Source: Flagellimonas sp. HMM57 (lineage in GTDB: Bacteria > Bacteroidota > Bacteroidia > Flavobacteriales > Flavobacteriaceae). Taken from it: 64,000 nucleotides of DNA. The translations under genes and the position numbers were made by a program. The stretch is from assembly GCF_021390175.1 (NCBI RefSeq), contig NZ_CP090004.1, positions 3,897,001 through 3,961,000 on the forward strand, read 5' to 3'. Under the pieces are notes generated by a model, which searched no databases, had not been told where the DNA came from, and saw only the letters and a list, made by a program, of their open reading frames with translations. Each line of letters opens with the position of its first letter. Position 1 is the first letter of the stretch. Shown in pieces: positions 62,220 through 64,000 of the stretch.

Positions 62220-63926
62220 ATGGGTATATTAGACTGGATTGTTCTTGGCAGTGCATTACTATTTATTGTTGGATATGGGGTTGTGAAAACCCGTGGCAGC
62301 AAAAATGTAGAGGATTATGTTCGTGGTGGCAATGACGCAAAATGGTGGACTATTGGGCTCTCCGTTATGGCCACGCAAGCTAGTGCCATTACTTTTTTGT
62401 CCACACCCGGCCAAGCTTTTCATGACGGTCTGGGATTTGTACAATTTTATTTTGGGTTGCCACTCGCCATGGTAGCCATCTGTATAATCTTTATTCCCAT
62501 ATATAGAAAGCTAAAGGTTTATACCGCATATGAAATGTTGGAGGGCAGGTTTGATTTGAAAACGCGCTCGTTGACTGCTATACTTTTTCTAATTCAACGT
62601 GGACTGGCAGCTGGAATTACCATTTTTGCCCCTTCCATTATTTTATCTGCTGTATTGGGTTGGGATTTACGTACGTTAAATATCATCATTGGAATTTTAG
62701 TTATCATTTATACCGTATCAGGAGGGACAAAAGCGGTAAACGTAACCCAAAAACAGCAGATGTTCGTCATTATGGTGGGTATGTTCTTTGCCTTCTTTTT
62801 TATTCTGGGTTCTTTACCAACCGGTGTATCTTTTGGTGAGGCCCTTAAAATAGCAGGGGCAAACAATAAATTGCAAATTCTTGATTTTAGCCTAGACACC
62901 GATAACAGATATACGTTTTGGAGCGGTATCACTGGTGGATTCTTTTTGGCATTGGCTTACTTTGGAACAGATCAGAGTCAAGTACAACGTTACCTTTCGG
63001 GAAAATCGATAAGAGAAAGCCAATTAGGGCTAATATTCAATGGAATTTTTAAGATTCCCATGCAATTTTTCATTCTTTTGGTCGGCGTCATGGTCTTTGT
63101 TTTTTATCAATACAATCCATCTCCCTTAAACTTTAACCCTGCAGCCACACAAGCCGTAATGGAATCGGAATATGTTGATGAATATATAGCATTACAGCAA
63201 GAACACCTGAACCTGGAAAAAGAAAAGAAAATGGCGCAAAATGCCTTTTCCGCTGCTTTGGAACTGAAAGAATATAATGCAGTACAGCAAGCCAAACAGG
63301 ATATTCTAAAAATAAATCAAAAGGAAAGAGCAAGCAGAAATACGGCGAAAACCCTCATTGCCAAAGCTGACGATACCATTGAGACCAATGACAAAGACTA
63401 CGTTTTCATTCATTTTATTTTAGATAATCTACCTACAGGGCTTATTGGATTGCTTTTAGCAGTTATTCTTTCCGCAGCAATGTCTTCTACAGCTTCTGAG
63501 TTAAATGCTCTTGGAACAATTACTGCACTTGACCTTTATAAAAGAAACACTAAAAAGAATCTTGACGAAAACCACTATGTCTTCGTAACGAAGGGATTTA
63601 CCTTACTGTGGGGAATTGTAGCTATTGTTATTGCTTGTGTTGCCAATTTATTTGATAACCTTATACAGCTGGTCAATATTATAGGTTCTATTTTCTATGG
63701 CAATGTATTGGGTATTTTTTTACTGGCATTCTTCTTTAAGTTTGTTAAGGGCAACGCCGTTTTTATTGCTGCTCTAGTAACCCAAATCATAGTAATTATA
63801 GGATGGTACTTAGACTGGATGTCCTATTTATGGTTAAATGCTTTTGGTTGTGTGTTGGTTATAGGTATTGCTTTTATTATTGAGAGCTTTGATAGTTTCT
63901 TAAGAAAACCTCCCATAAAAACATAA
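62220..63926 (+). CDS. Sodium:solute symporter (SSS family)
   Basis: 568 aa with about 13-14 membrane helices, the SSS core. ATQASAITFLSTPGQAFHDGLGFVQFYFGLPLA (helices 2-3 with Na-site serine/threonine region), SGGTKAVNVTQKQQMFV and a later SAAMSSTASELNALGTITALDLYKR (Na2 site SS) are typical of SglT-like family members. A long charged cytosolic insert (about 315-385) with coiled-coil character separates helices 8 and 9. Substrate may be a sugar or amino sugar given the adjacent PIG-L deacetylase; this is only context. Third gene of the operon. Confidence 0.9.
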   Translation: MGILDWIVLGSALLFIVGYGVVKTRGSKNVEDYVRGGNDAKWWTIGLSVMATQASAITFLSTPGQAFHDGLGFVQFYFGLPLAMVAICIIFIPIYRKLKVYTAYEMLEGRFDLKTRSLTAILFLIQRGLAAGITIFAPSIILSAVLGWDLRTLNIIIGILVIIYTVSGGTKAVNVTQKQQMFVIMVGMFFAFFFILGSLPTGVSFGEALKIAGANNKLQILDFSLDTDNRYTFWSGITGGFFLALAYFGTDQSQVQRYLSGKSIRESQLGLIFNGIFKIPMQFFILLVGVMVFVFYQYNPSPLNFNPAATQAVMESEYVDEYIALQQEHLNLEKEKKMAQNAFSAALELKEYNAVQQAKQDILKINQKERASRNTAKTLIAKADDTIETNDKDYVFIHFILDNLPTGLIGLLLAVILSAAMSSTASELNALGTITALDLYKRNTKKNLDENHYVFVTKGFTLLWGIVAIVIACVANLFDNLIQLVNIIGSIFYGNVLGIFLLAFFFKFVKGNAVFIAALVTQIIVIIGWYLDWMSYLWLNAFGCVLVIGIAFIIESFDSFLRKPPIKT

Positions 63927-63930
63927 AAAA

Positions 63931-63950
63931 CCCACGATGAAACGTGGGTC
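63931..63950 (-). terminator. Rho-independent terminator
   Basis: Stem ACCCACG (63931-63937) with CGTGGGT (63944-63950) and a 6-nt loop. On the minus strand it runs into TTTTTTATG, a good T-run, so it mainly ends the minus-strand gene entering from the right edge; on the plus strand the T-run (CTTATTAG) is poor, but it lies 4 nt after the symporter stop. Confidence 0.75.
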
Positions 63951-63972
63951 TTATTAGTTATAAAAGCGAAAG

Positions 63973-64000
63973 CTATTTTGCTCCCCACTCTTTTAAAGAA
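63973..64000 (-). CDS. C-terminal tail of a gene entering from the right edge (partial)
   Basis: On the minus strand the last nine codons can be read SLKEWGAK then TAG (63975-63973), 22 nt before a strong minus-strand terminator. Frame and stop placement suit a gene end, but too little is visible to name it. Low certainty. Confidence 0.35.

Overview
The window is an AT-rich, gene-dense stretch of chromosome from a member of the Bacteroidota, most likely a marine Flavobacteriaceae species; the genus cannot be fixed from the sequence alone. Supporting signs are CarboxypepD_reg/TonB-plug proteins, a menaquinone cluster of flavobacterial type, a bacillithiol deacetylase (BshB1), a fused ResB-CcsA cytochrome c maturation protein, several promoter candidates of the Bacteroidetes TAnnTTTG type, and TTG starts at tightly packed gene junctions. 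I see no insertion sequence, prophage, integrase, CRISPR array or rRNA. The region reads as ordinary vertical chromosome with one tRNA gene (His).

Layout. 1-2.1 kb: two tandem transglutaminase-like secreted proteins, the first cut by the window edge. 2.3-5.8 kb: threonine aldolase and a large secreted zinc metalloprotease. 5.87-7.3 kb: prfB (RF2), with its programmed +1 frameshift clearly visible, then an ArsC-like reductase. 7.4-10.4 kb: a small secreted protein coupled to a TonB-dependent receptor. 10.4-19.4 kb: a 57-aa membrane protein, fumC, a coiled-coil membrane protein, an MBL-fold hydrolase, ettA, a Gfo/Idh/MocA oxidoreductase and an acyl-CoA carboxylase beta subunit. 19.4-26.1 kb: envelope proteins in which TonB-plug domains occur without a beta-barrel, joined to TPR or VWA domains, plus an M24 peptidase.

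26.2-38.9 kb is a dispersed menaquinone (vitamin K2) locus on the minus strand: menI-like thioesterase, menF, menD, a DUF2853 protein, a CvfB-like RNA-binding protein, a SPOR protein, menA, then (after a LytTR response regulator and a TPR histidine kinase) menC, a CPBP membrane protease and menE. menB is not present. 41.0-44.2 kb is a three-gene minus-strand operon that fits trans-4-hydroxy-L-proline catabolism (deaminase, 2-epimerase, D-hydroxyproline dehydrogenase). 44.3-53.2 kb holds an M28 peptidase, tRNA-His, a second TPR histidine kinase, bshB1 next to a cystathionine gamma-synthase-like enzyme, a MATE exporter and an M14 carboxypeptidase. 53.3-58.5 kb: ccsBA, a DUF2520 protein, kdsC and maf in overlapping order. 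58.5-64 kb: a lipoprotein, then a PIG-L deacetylase, a 33-aa membrane peptide and a sodium:solute symporter that look like one operon.

The most interesting signals are: the textbook RF2 frameshift site in a clade that rarely uses Shine-Dalgarno pairing; a 12-bp direct repeat with exact 21-bp period upstream of the first TPR histidine kinase and next to a LytTR regulator gene, with an identical copy in the same relative orientation upstream of the second TPR histidine kinase 15 kb away; barrel-less plug proteins; a possible one-membrane-span small partner of the symporter; and a tRNA-His whose acceptor stem contains two adjacent U-U oppositions.
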